A stretch of DNA of 25,998 nucleotides, taken from assembly GCA_900551815.1 (NCBI GenBank), contig URXE01000031.1, forward strand, positions 1 through 25,998. Direction: 5' to 3'. This DNA comes from an uncultured Collinsella sp. (lineage in GTDB: Bacteria; Actinomycetota; Coriobacteriia; Coriobacteriales; Coriobacteriaceae). Below are positions 1 through 6,215 of the stretch, piece after piece (the first letter of the stretch is position 1; each line of letters opens with the position of its first letter). The translations under genes were made by a program, and so were the position numbers. The notes under the pieces were generated by a model, which made no database searches, was not told the DNA's origin, and saw only the letters and a list, made by a program, of their open reading frames with translations.

Positions 1-48
1 CGAGATTCGCCTTAGTCTCGTGGGCTCGGAGATGTGTATAAGAGACAG
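1..48. other. Illumina Nextera P7/i7 adapter remnant (assembly artefact)
   Basis: Bases 1-6 (CGAGAT) match the inner end of the P7 flow-cell sequence. Bases 7-14 (TCGCCTTA) match the reverse-complemented i7 index N701. Bases 15-29 (GTCTCGTGGGCTCGG) are the Nextera read-2 adapter, and bases 30-48 (AGATGTGTATAAGAGACAG) are the 19-bp Tn5 mosaic end. The match is recalled from known adapter sequences, and all four parts are contiguous and in library order. Read on the minus strand it encodes the peptide tail LYTSPSPRD, a familiar sign of adapter carry-over in predicted proteins. It is not genomic DNA and should be trimmed; genomic sequence begins at base 49. Confidence 0.97.
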
Positions 49-247
49 GGCTTACTGCATTTATATTTTCCTGTTTTACCTTTGCAGGTTCTAATGGAGG
101 GGATACCGAAGTAGCTGCTAGTAAGTAAACGCAGCCGCTCTGTCGGAGCCGCCCTTATATCGTTCCACGCGCAGTTTCGCAGCGAAGCGAGAATGTTTGA
201 GCATGGAATGATATAAGGGCGGCTCCGACAGAGCGGCGGACATTCGA
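49..247. other. Intergenic contig-end segment without a confident gene
   Basis: This segment lies between the adapter and the stop codon of the glycosyltransferase gene. Bases 51-128 form an open plus-strand frame ending in TAA at 126-128, with a polar tail (AGSNGGDTEVAASK). It could be the last 25 codons of a gene cut by the contig end, which would converge on the neighbouring minus-strand gene. The frame is too short to support a call. The rest is dominated by the large inverted repeat at 134-237. Confidence 0.5.
134..237. repeat. 104-bp inverted repeat with 34-bp arms
   Basis: The left arm (134-167) and right arm (204-237) are reverse complements with a single mismatch (position 162 against 209). 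They enclose a 36-base loop that itself contains a short TTCGC/GCGAA palindrome. The arms are GC-rich outside (GCCGCTCTGTCGGAGCCGCC) and AT-rich inside. No T-tract follows on either strand, so this is not a textbook intrinsic terminator. It lies just past the glycosyltransferase stop codon and may end transcription from both sides, or may be a dispersed REP/MITE-like palindrome. No second copy exists in this window. Confidence 0.85.
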
Positions 248-1570
248 CTAGCGGATATGCGCGGGTTTTCCGCCCCAGTAGAAGCGGCAGAAGGCTCGTT
301 TGCGCTTTTGGGGTTTGCCTACGAGTTCCATGGTGGCGACAGCGATGTCTTCGGCTGCGTGGGGGCGGCGTAGAACTTCGCCGTTGATGAGCAATGCCTT
401 GAGCGACTCCGGATGATCGTGGAGATGGCGCAACGTCACGATGAGCTCTCGTGCCGTGGTGACGTGCATGCTGGCGCCCATGCCGGTGAGCATGGTGGTG
501 TTGGCCTTTTCTTGGCCGTAAGATTTGCCCAGCAGGATCATCGGCAGATGTGCGCATAGGCACTCGGTGACCGTGAGTCCGCCCGATTTGAGGATTGCCA
601 GGTCGCAGCCGTGCATGAGGGCCGCCATGTCGTCGACATAGTCCAGCACCGTGACGTTCTCGAGCTTCATGGCATCGAAGAGCGTCTTCAGCCGGGTGGC
701 ATACTCCACGTCTTTGCCGGGCAAAAAGACAAAGTGCATGTCTTCGAAGCTGCGCAGGAAGGGGAGTGTGTGGTCCATCGCCGCGCGAAAGCGGACGTAA
801 GGCTGAGGCAAGCTTGCACCGGCCATTACCAGCACGACGGTCTTGTCGGTGGGGAGGTTGAACTTGGCTAGCTCTTCCTCGCGATCGTAATCCGTGTCGA
901 ATCCGGCGCGAATAGGGATGCCGGTAATGCGAATCTTTGCCTCGGGCACCTTGCGTGGACGCAGCGTTTCGGCCATGAATTCGTTGGCAACACAGAATAG
1001 GTCGGTGTCCTTGTGGGGCCACCAGCCCTCGACTTCGTAGTCGGTCGGTACGCAGATAACCGGATAATCGATACCCGTAATTACGCGGGCACCCACGGCA
1101 ACATTGGCTGCTGTGATGTGCGTTGCGACTACGGCTATGGGCCTGCGGCTGCGAATATATTCGTTGAATGCGGGGAACATAATTCGCGACCATGCCGTGC
1201 CGCCACCCCAGAGAAGATGTCCCGTAAGCGTATATCGCCAGGTCAGGTCGTAAATGGGGCGCGTGGCTCCCGTAAAAGAAGCCGCGGTCTTATTGCCGTC
1301 GAATTTAATACGTCCAAAATCAAGGATATCGAGTACTTCAATCTCAACATCCTCGGGGATGCCATTGGTGCCGCGGATGAGGTCGAATGCTTGCGCAATC
1401 GCATTTGCGGCGGCCTTGTGACCCGAGCCGACCGAGGCGTGTACGATGGTCACGAGAGGTTCTTGCTGAGTCAAGAGCGTGGTTTGCTTCGATTGGGGAG
1501 TGCTGTGCGTGAGCAGGGGAGCGCTGTGCGTGAGCAGGGGAGCGTCGTCGCTCGTCTGCGTCTGATCCAT
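248..1570 (-). CDS. MGDG-synthase/UgtP-like diacylglycerol glycosyltransferase
   Basis: This 440-residue protein belongs to the family that transfers a hexose from a UDP-sugar to diacylglycerol at the inner membrane face, making glycolipids and lipoteichoic-acid anchors. The N-terminal half carries the MGDG-synthase pattern with a glycine loop GSGHK at residues 48-52. The C-terminal half is a GT28-like nucleotide-sugar domain with SGGLTVTE at 329-336. The start is set at the ATG ending at 1570 because GGGGAG lies six bases upstream; an in-frame ATG 13 codons earlier has no ribosome site. Residues about 10-36 are a low-complexity leader with repeated APLLTHS, absent from typical homologues. 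The gene is divergent from trxB, with no same-strand partner in view. The family assignment is strong; the exact sugar and acceptor cannot be read from sequence. Confidence 0.88.
   Translation of the reverse strand: MDQTQTSDDAPLLTHSAPLLTHSTPQSKQTTLLTQQEPLVTIVHASVGSGHKAAANAIAQAFDLIRGTNGIPEDVEIEVLDILDFGRIKFDGNKTAASFTGATRPIYDLTWRYTLTGHLLWGGGTAWSRIMFPAFNEYIRSRRPIAVVATHITAANVAVGARVITGIDYPVICVPTDYEVEGWWPHKDTDLFCVANEFMAETLRPRKVPEAKIRITGIPIRAGFDTDYDREEELAKFNLPTDKTVVLVMAGASLPQPYVRFRAAMDHTLPFLRSFEDMHFVFLPGKDVEYATRLKTLFDAMKLENVTVLDYVDDMAALMHGCDLAILKSGGLTVTECLCAHLPMILLGKSYGQEKANTTMLTGMGASMHVTTARELIVTLRHLHDHPESLKALLINGEVLRRPHAAEDIAVATMELVGKPQKRKRAFCRFYWGGKPAHIR
1495..1544. repeat. 21-bp in-frame tandem repeat in the glycosyltransferase N-terminus
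   Basis: There are two full 21-base units (1495-1515 and 1516-1536), differing at one base, and the start of a third unit (to 1544). The period is a multiple of three and each unit encodes APLLTHS on the minus strand. It lengthens the disordered leader before the catalytic domain, so copy number may vary between strains without breaking the frame. Confidence 0.9.
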
Positions 1571-1601
1571 CGATAACTCCCCTTCGACGTTGTAACACGA
1601 A

Positions 1602-1628
1602 ATTATCATTGTAGTGCATGAGTGTCAC
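1602..1628 (-). promoter_or_regulatory. Possible promoter of the glycosyltransferase in the divergent spacer
   Basis: The 118-bp spacer between the divergent glycosyltransferase and trxB genes must hold both promoters. On the minus strand a GTGACA box (1623-1628) and a GATAAT box (1602-1607) resemble -35 and -10 elements, but the 15-base spacing is short; TACAAT next to it is an alternative -10. I could not pick a convincing plus-strand promoter for trxB in the same spacer. Confidence 0.3.
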
Positions 1629-1688
1629 GTTCACGTAAATTTGGGTATGAGCGCAAAGAACGACAACGTTTCGACGAGAGGACTCTTT

Positions 1689-2627
1689 ATGACTACCGAT
1701 CAGACAATCGATGTTGCGATTATCGGCGGCGGCCCCGCGGGCTATGCTGCCGCCATTTATGCGGCGCGTGCCAACCTGACGACGACTGTTCTTGAGCAGG
1801 GCATGTCGGGCGGGCAGATCGCCACGACCAACGAGGTTGAGAATTATCCTGGCATTCCGCTGCTGAGCGGTGCCGAACTTGGTGAGCGGTTCCAGCAGCA
1901 TGCTGAAGGCCTGGGGGCTCAGGCTGAATGGAGTATGGTGACAGGCGTCGATTACGATGCCGATGCGGCTCAATTTGCCATCCATCATGATATGGGCGAC
2001 ACAACGGCCAAGAGCGTCATTGCGTGCATGGGCGCCACGCCACGTCCCGCGGGTTTTGTCGGCGAGGACACGTATCGTGGTCGTGGCGTTTCGTATTGCG
2101 CGACGTGCGACGGCATGTTCTTTCGTGGCAAGCAGGTCTTTGTCATCGGCGGCGGCAATGCTGCCTGCGAGGAAGCCCTGTTCTTGTCAGAAATCGCCAG
2201 CAGCGTGACCATCGTGCTGCGTCGCGATCAATTCCGTGCACCCGAGGGCGTTGTGAATAAGGTGCTTGCTAAAGACAATATTTCAGTTAGGTACCAAACT
2301 AGTATTGTTGAGCTTTCTGGTGAATCGATGCCCACGACAATCACGTTCAAGGATAATGCGACTGGTGAAATGCACACTGAGTCCTTTGATCCTGGCTCTT
2401 TTGGCATCTTTGTCTTTACGGGGACGCAGCCACATACCGAGCTCGTTGAGCACCTAGTCGATCTGGCTCCCGACGGCGGCATTGTCACCGACGATTCGAT
2501 GGCCACCCGCACACCCGGCCTATTCGCAGCCGGCGATATCCGCTCCAAGCGTTTACGCCAAGTTGTGACCGCCGTTTCTGACGGAGCTATAGCCGCAACC
2601 AGCGCATACGCTTTCCTACGCGGATAA
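1689..2627 (+). CDS. trxB: Thioredoxin reductase (NADPH)
   Basis: This 312-residue FAD enzyme passes electrons from NADPH to thioredoxin in the cytoplasm. Visible features are the N-terminal FAD loop GGGPAG near residues 13-18, ATTNEVENYPG in the FAD domain, the redox pair CATC (Cys137, Cys140), the NADPH loop GGGNAA near 155-160, and the C-terminal FAD-binding GLFAAGDIR. Length is normal for low-molecular-weight TrxB. The start is the ATG at 1689, chosen over an earlier ATG at 1614 because GAGAGGA ends six bases before it and MTTDQTIDVAIIGGG is the usual N-terminus. No thioredoxin gene is adjacent. Codons from about 2257 to 2420 are visibly richer in A/T at third positions than the rest of the gene, although the protein stays intact. 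A strong hairpin terminator follows. Confidence 0.95.
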   Translation: MTTDQTIDVAIIGGGPAGYAAAIYAARANLTTTVLEQGMSGGQIATTNEVENYPGIPLLSGAELGERFQQHAEGLGAQAEWSMVTGVDYDADAAQFAIHHDMGDTTAKSVIACMGATPRPAGFVGEDTYRGRGVSYCATCDGMFFRGKQVFVIGGGNAACEEALFLSEIASSVTIVLRRDQFRAPEGVVNKVLAKDNISVRYQTSIVELSGESMPTTITFKDNATGEMHTESFDPGSFGIFVFTGTQPHTELVEHLVDLAPDGGIVTDDSMATRTPGLFAAGDIRSKRLRQVVTAVSDGAIAATSAYAFLRG

Positions 2628-2667
2628 GTACGATAATATATCTTATGTAAGGTTGCTATCTTTAAAC

Positions 2668-2712
2668 AAAGTGGTTGGACGGTGCGTCAATGTGCTGTCC
2701 AACCACTTTTAC
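2668..2712 (+). terminator. Intrinsic terminator of trxB
   Basis: A perfect 13-bp stem (2668-2680 with 2697-2709, AAAGTGGTTGGAC) encloses a 16-base loop. It is followed by a short T-run ending in TTTTACTT. It lies 40 bases after the trxB stop and before the DUF1836 gene, separating the two transcription units. Confidence 0.85.
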
Positions 2713-2732
2713 TTAGCGGCTATGTGGTATGA

Positions 2733-2757
2733 AAAACTAGATAACCTAGAATACAAT
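2733..2757 (+). promoter_or_regulatory. Probable promoter of the DUF1836 gene with ACTAGAT element
   Basis: TACAAT at 2752-2757 fits a -10 box, about 25 bases before the start codon at 2782. The -35 region is weak. Between the two is AAAACTAGAT (2733-2742), a 10-mer repeated exactly in front of degV at 4406-4415, followed by CTAGA at 2746-2750. The placement would suit an operator, but no direct evidence supports this. Confidence 0.4.
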
Positions 2758-2781
2758 ATTGAAAACGAACGGAGGCCTCTT

Positions 2782-3393
2782 ATGAACCATACTAAATACG
2801 TTATCCCGATGTCTGATACATCGGACAGCATTAAGCCGGAGGATATTCAGCCGACAGTGCTGCCGGATGCATTTATTCAGTCCGATATAGTGCGTAAACT
2901 CAACGCGTTGAGCCTGCCACGCTATGAGCAGCTGCCCAACGTAACGCTTTACCGTGACCAGGTCATTGAGTACATCGAACTGTGGATGGAGCCGCTTTCG
3001 ATTTGTGTAGAGCAGCCCGTTATCACGCCTTCGATGATCAATAACTACGTAAAGGTCGGCCTTGTTCCTGCTCCGGTTAAAAAGCAGTATGGCCGTGAGC
3101 AGATTGCGCGTCTCATCGCCATTTGTATCTTTAAGCAGGTGCTGCCCATCGCTGCGGTTCAGGCGCTCTTTAATATTCAGCGCTTGAGCTACGACGCTCC
3201 GACCGCCTTTGATTATGTTGTCGATCAGCTCGAGGCATCGATTCGTGCGGCGTTTTCCGTCGAGCAGACTCCCGTGCCCGATACCGCACATCAAGTTACG
3301 CGCGAGTCGCTGCTCGTACGCAGTGCGGTTTCGTCCTTCGTTTCGAAGGCGTACCTGATGAGCTATCTTAAGTTCAATGGGTTTAATAGCTAA
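2782..3393 (+). CDS. DUF1836 helix-turn-helix protein
   Basis: This 203-residue cytoplasmic protein is recognised as DUF1836 by its order of motifs: LPRYEQLPNVTLYRDQVIEY, then ITPSMINNYVKVGLVPAP, then KKQYGREQIARLIAI and KQVLPIAAVQALF. The middle part resembles a MerR-type winged helix-turn-helix, so DNA binding is likely, but the family has no firmly established function. The start is the ATG at 2782, with GGAGG at 2771-2775; an earlier in-frame ATG at 2653 lies inside the trxB terminator and is rejected. The gene stands alone between two terminators and converges on degV. A shared 10-mer near its promoter and the degV promoter suggests it might regulate itself and degV. The family call is confident; the role is inference. 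Confidence 0.88.
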   Translation: MNHTKYVIPMSDTSDSIKPEDIQPTVLPDAFIQSDIVRKLNALSLPRYEQLPNVTLYRDQVIEYIELWMEPLSICVEQPVITPSMINNYVKVGLVPAPVKKQYGREQIARLIAICIFKQVLPIAAVQALFNIQRLSYDAPTAFDYVVDQLEASIRAAFSVEQTPVPDTAHQVTRESLLVRSAVSSFVSKAYLMSYLKFNGFNS

Positions 3394-3405
3394 CCGAGGT
3401 ATAAA

Positions 3406-3446
3406 ACGGGCGGGATAAAGAGCCGCTGGCCCCTTATCCCGCCCGT
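3406..3446. terminator. Bidirectional terminator between DUF1836 and degV
   Basis: A perfect 13-bp stem, ACGGGCGGGATAA at 3406-3418 paired with 3434-3446, has a 15-base loop. On the minus strand it leads into TTTTATACC; on the plus strand into GCGTTTGTCT. It sits between two convergent genes, with 12 bases to the DUF1836 stop and 19 to the degV stop, so it probably serves both. Confidence 0.8.
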
Positions 3447-3465
3447 GCGTTTGTCTAGTTGGAAA

Positions 3466-4332
3466 TTATCGGCCCGATGCCACGCCCATGCCGTAGCCGA
3501 TGATGAGGCCGTGCATCTCGGCATAGTAAGAATCTAGCCCGTTGCAGGGCATGATGATTGTCTTAGAGCCGGGCCAATGCTCCACAATGCGGCTGGCAAG
3601 CGCCTGGGCTCCGGCTTCGTTCTCAACGTGATCGATGATGACCTCGCCGCCAGTAAAGCCCTCGGCCTCCATGGTGTCGACAATCTTGGTGAGCATCTTC
3701 TTTTCGCCACGCGTGTGCCCAACGAGTTCAATTTTGCCCGCTTCGCTCGCCGTGCCCAAAATGCGGATATTGAGCTTGTTGGCAATGACCCCGGCTGCCT
3801 TGGGAATACGTCCGGCCTTTGCAAGGTTCTCGTAATTACACAGACTAAAGAGAATCTTGCTGTTCTGCTCCAAGCTATCGAAGTAAGCGCAGGCGTCCTC
3901 AAAGGAGCTATCCGGATTGCTTGCAAGATAGCGGTCGAACAGCAAAAAGATCAAATCCATCTTGCCGCCTGCGGCTCGCGAGTTAACCAAATGAATCTGA
4001 CGGTTGGGCTCTTCGGCAAGCACCATGTCACGTGCGGTGGCCGCGGCATTGTAGCTCCCCGAGACGCCCTCGGAGATGGGCATGCAGATCGTCTTGTCGG
4101 CAAGCTTAAAGAGCTCAGCCCACTCCCCTACGCTTGGGCAGGCGCTCGATGATGCGCTGGCTTCCGATTGAATGGCAACATTAAGCTCGTGAACATCGAG
4201 CGAAAGGTCGTCGACAAATTCACGCTCCCCCACTCGGATCTTAAGGGGGGCAAATGCAAAGGTGGTATGAGGTGCGGTTGGTTGCCAATCGCGAAGATTG
4301 CAGCTCGAATCTGAGATAAGTGCCCAGCTCAT
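3466..4332 (-). CDS. DegV family fatty-acid-binding protein
   Basis: At 288 residues this is the normal DegV length. These proteins bind a long-chain fatty acid in a cleft between two domains; in Firmicutes, FakB members present fatty acid to the kinase FakA. Visible family features are the N-terminal ALISDSSCNL, the SACPSVGEW segment around residues 63-71, the phosphate-contacting loop PISEGVSGSYNAA, and the NLAKAGRIPK segment. AAAGGA six bases upstream supports the ATG at 4332. The gene has its own promoter and lies behind the nlpC terminator. No FakA-type DAK-domain kinase is in the window, so FakB function is only a possibility. It lies in the same region as phospholipid genes, which fits a fatty-acid supply role. 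Confidence 0.9.
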   Translation of the reverse strand: MSWALISDSSCNLRDWQPTAPHTTFAFAPLKIRVGEREFVDDLSLDVHELNVAIQSEASASSSACPSVGEWAELFKLADKTICMPISEGVSGSYNAAATARDMVLAEEPNRQIHLVNSRAAGGKMDLIFLLFDRYLASNPDSSFEDACAYFDSLEQNSKILFSLCNYENLAKAGRIPKAAGVIANKLNIRILGTASEAGKIELVGHTRGEKKMLTKIVDTMEAEGFTGGEVIIDHVENEAGAQALASRIVEHWPGSKTIIMPCNGLDSYYAEMHGLIIGYGMGVASGR

Positions 4333-4361
4333 TGAGGGTCCTTTCTAGTTGTTCCCCTACA

Positions 4362-4390
4362 ATTATAGCTATCTTTTGGACAGACGTTGT
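4362..4390 (-). promoter_or_regulatory. Promoter of degV
   Basis: On the minus strand there is a perfect TATAAT (plus-strand 4362-4367), 30 bases before the degV start. The -35 hexamer at 17-bp spacing (4385-4390, ACAACG) is poor, so an activator may be needed. The dyad at 4395-4415 lies immediately upstream of this point, where an activator would bind. Confidence 0.55.
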
Positions 4391-4394
4391 GCTT

Positions 4395-4415
4395 ATCTAG
4401 TATTCAAAACTAGAT
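4395..4415. promoter_or_regulatory. Candidate operator dyad ATCTAGT-N7-ACTAGAT
   Basis: Perfect 7-bp inverted arms (4395-4401 and 4409-4415) are separated by seven AT-rich bases, directly upstream of the degV -35 region. The 10-mer AAAACTAGAT here recurs at 2733-2742 in front of the DUF1836 gene. The spacing suits a dimeric helix-turn-helix protein. It is a candidate only. Confidence 0.35.
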
Positions 4416-4444
4416 TGTTGCTTATACGTAAAACGGGCGGTCGA

Positions 4445-4488
4445 GATAAAAGAATGGACCCCGCTCCCAAAGGATACGAGGTCCACTT
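4445..4488 (-). terminator. Intrinsic terminator after the nlpC/P60 gene
   Basis: Read on the minus strand, TGGACCTCG (from 4485-4477) pairs with CGGGGTCCA (from 4463-4455), with one G-T wobble, and is followed by the T-rich run TTCTTTTAT. It ends the operon that runs from the pgsA-type gene to the NlpC/P60 gene and isolates degV. Confidence 0.8.
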
Positions 4489-4509
4489 TCGTTTGCTGAG
4501 TTACAACGC

Positions 4510-5616
4510 TTAGTAGCGAACGAAAATGTAATTGTTGTTCATGCCAGCGGCAACGGAGCTGATGATAACGCCCGTGCTGTAGTCGGAAGCATGAATCATC
4601 TGGCCGTTACCAATGTAGATGCCGGTGTGGTAAGAGTTAACAACGACGTCGCCAGGCTGGGGATCGGACACGCGGGTCCAGCCCATGAAGGTACCAGTCG
4701 TGCCAAGGCGGCAATAACGGCCGGTGAGGCAGTAGCTTACAAAGCCGGAGCAGTCAAAGCTGTTCGGGCCAATGCCGCCCCAAGAATAAGCACAACCGAG
4801 CTTGCTGTAGGCGCGCGAAACAACGGTACCACCGTCAACGGACTGGCTCGGTGCGGAAGGCGTCGGAGCCGGAGCGGGCGTCGAGGGCTGCGGCGTGGGA
4901 GCAGGAGCGGGCGTCGAAGGCTGCGGCGTGGGAGCAGGAGTGGGCGCGGGGGTGTTCTCGGTCGTACCGGCGGTGTCGTTGCTCACCGTGGCCTTTTCGG
5001 CGGTACTGGCATTGATGCCAGCCTGCAGTGCGGCGTTGGCCTCGGCCTCGGCGGCAAGCTCGGCCTGCAACTGCGAATCCAAGGAGTTCACGACACTCTG
5101 GGCCTCAGCCTGCTGGGCATTGAGCTCGTCGACCTTCTTCTGCGTCGCCGCGACGTTCTTCTCCTGCTCGGTCTGCTTATCGGTGAGCTGCTGCTTAAGG
5201 TCCTTGACCTCCTGAATGGTCTGGGCCTGCTTGTCAGAAACCTTGCCGTAGTAGAACAGGCGGTTGAGCATGTCGCCCAGATCGTCGACGCCCGTCAGAA
5301 CCTGAAGAAGACTCAAGCCACCGGTCTTGTACTCACCGGCAACGTAGCTCGAAAGCTTTGCCTGACCCTCGGCAATCTCTTGCTGCTTTTGCGTGATCTC
5401 GCCTGCAGTCTGATCAAGCTCCTGCGTCTGTGCGGAGAGTTCTTCATGAATTTGCTGGGTTTGGGTGCCAATCTGCTCGAGCTTGGTACGAGCAGCGGCA
5501 AGGTCGGATGCGGTATCGGCGCAAGCCGGAGCCACGAGGCCCAGGCCCAAAACACAAGCGAGGGTTGCCGTAGCAGCGCAGCGTGCCATGTTTCTTTGCG
5601 TGTTTGCTGTGCGCAT
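4510..5616 (-). CDS. Secreted NlpC/P60 peptidoglycan endopeptidase with coiled coil
   Basis: This 368-residue exported wall hydrolase probably cleaves stem peptides of peptidoglycan. Residues 1-33 form a signal peptide (basic start, hydrophobic ATLACVLGLGLVAPA, cleavage after ACA). Residues about 35-200 are a Lys/Gln/Glu-rich coiled coil, as in the PcsB/RipA-type hydrolases often controlled by FtsEX. A Pro/Thr linker of repeated 11-residue units follows. The C-terminal NlpC/P60 domain shows Cys289 (DCSGF), His330 (YHTGIYIG) and His342 (MIHAS) as the catalytic triad. GGAAAGGA precedes the ATG. It is the last gene of the pgsA-FHA-ftsR-apt group, 32 bases after apt, and is followed by a terminator. 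A role in daughter-cell separation is plausible from architecture and from its FtsR-like neighbour. Confidence 0.93.
   Translation of the reverse strand: MRTANTQRNMARCAATATLACVLGLGLVAPACADTASDLAAARTKLEQIGTQTQQIHEELSAQTQELDQTAGEITQKQQEIAEGQAKLSSYVAGEYKTGGLSLLQVLTGVDDLGDMLNRLFYYGKVSDKQAQTIQEVKDLKQQLTDKQTEQEKNVAATQKKVDELNAQQAEAQSVVNSLDSQLQAELAAEAEANAALQAGINASTAEKATVSNDTAGTTENTPAPTPAPTPQPSTPAPAPTPQPSTPAPAPTPSAPSQSVDGGTVVSRAYSKLGCAYSWGGIGPNSFDCSGFVSYCLTGRYCRLGTTGTFMGWTRVSDPQPGDVVVNSYHTGIYIGNGQMIHASDYSTGVIISSVAAGMNNNYIFVRY
4865..4946. repeat. 33-bp tandem repeat coding the Pro-rich linker
   Basis: Units at 4865-4897 and 4898-4930 differ at two bases, and a partial third runs to about 4946. The unit is in frame and encodes an 11-residue PQPSTPAPAPT-type block between the coiled coil and the catalytic domain. 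It acts as a flexible wall-spanning spacer and is likely to vary in length among strains. Confidence 0.9.
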
Positions 5617-5648
5617 GTAGCTTCCTTTCCGGTATCTAAGGGTAGCGG

Positions 5649-6194
5649 CTAGTCCACCGTTACCAGGCTAAAGAGCTCAACGTCCTCGTTAGAAGGCGTG
5701 AGCTTCTTGCGCGGGTTGAGAAACGCAAGCTCAAGGATACAACCGTAGCCCACAAGCTTTGCGCCCATATCTCGCACCAGTTTACCTGTTGCCTCGACGG
5801 TTCCGCCCGTCGCGACCAAGTCGTCCAGAATCAACACGGTATCTTTAGAGCTGATAGCATCGGCGTGGATCTCGATAGAATCCGTTCCATACTCGAGCTC
5901 GTAGCTCTCGCTCACCGTCTTGCGCGGCAGTTTACCCGGCTTACGAGCGGGAACAAAGCCGGCGCCCAGGGCGACGGCCACGGGCACACCGACCATAAAG
6001 CCACGAGCCTCGGGGCCGACGACCTTGGTGATACCCATGCCAGCAAAATGCTCGGCCAGGGCATCCACCATGGCCTTCAGAGCCTCGGGATTGCCAAAGA
6101 GCGGCGTGATGTCTTTAAAGACGACTCCGGGCTCGGGATAGTCGGGGATGTCGACGATATGAGATTCGAAGTCGTACACTGTGTGACCTTTCAT
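5649..6194 (-). CDS. apt: Adenine phosphoribosyltransferase
   Basis: This purine-salvage enzyme makes AMP from adenine and PRPP in the cytoplasm. It has 181 residues. The N-terminal VDIPDYPEPGVVFKDITPL, the GPEARGFMVG loop, PARKPGKLPR, and the PRPP-binding motif VLILDDLVATGGT are all as expected. The ATG at 6194 has only a weak ribosome site. A GTG at 6177-6179 (codon 6) has AAAGG seven bases upstream and would give an N-terminus nearer the length of the Bacillus protein, so the true start may be there. The gene lies 21 bases after the FtsR-like gene and 32 before nlpC, probably in one transcript. In many bacteria apt sits next to relA, which is not present here. Confidence 0.93.
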   Translation of the reverse strand: MKGHTVYDFESHIVDIPDYPEPGVVFKDITPLFGNPEALKAMVDALAEHFAGMGITKVVGPEARGFMVGVPVAVALGAGFVPARKPGKLPRKTVSESYELEYGTDSIEIHADAISSKDTVLILDDLVATGGTVEATGKLVRDMGAKLVGYGCILELAFLNPRKKLTPSNEDVELFSLVTVD

Positions 6195-6215
6195 GGATTG
6201 CCTGGTGGGCGGCGG

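Noticed and set aside
12..1193. 393-residue minus-strand ORF reaching the window start
   Set aside because: It is a shadow frame of the glycosyltransferase (Arg/His/Pro-rich) and its last residues are translated sequencing adapter.
2292..2302. ACTAGT inside trxB as another copy of the ACTAGAT element
   Set aside because: It differs from the promoter element, lies within coding sequence, and shows that CTAG-containing words are common here.
4865..4946. CRISPR-like direct repeats
   Set aside because: The units are contiguous without spacers, in frame with a Pro/Thr protein linker; there is no cas gene anywhere in the window.
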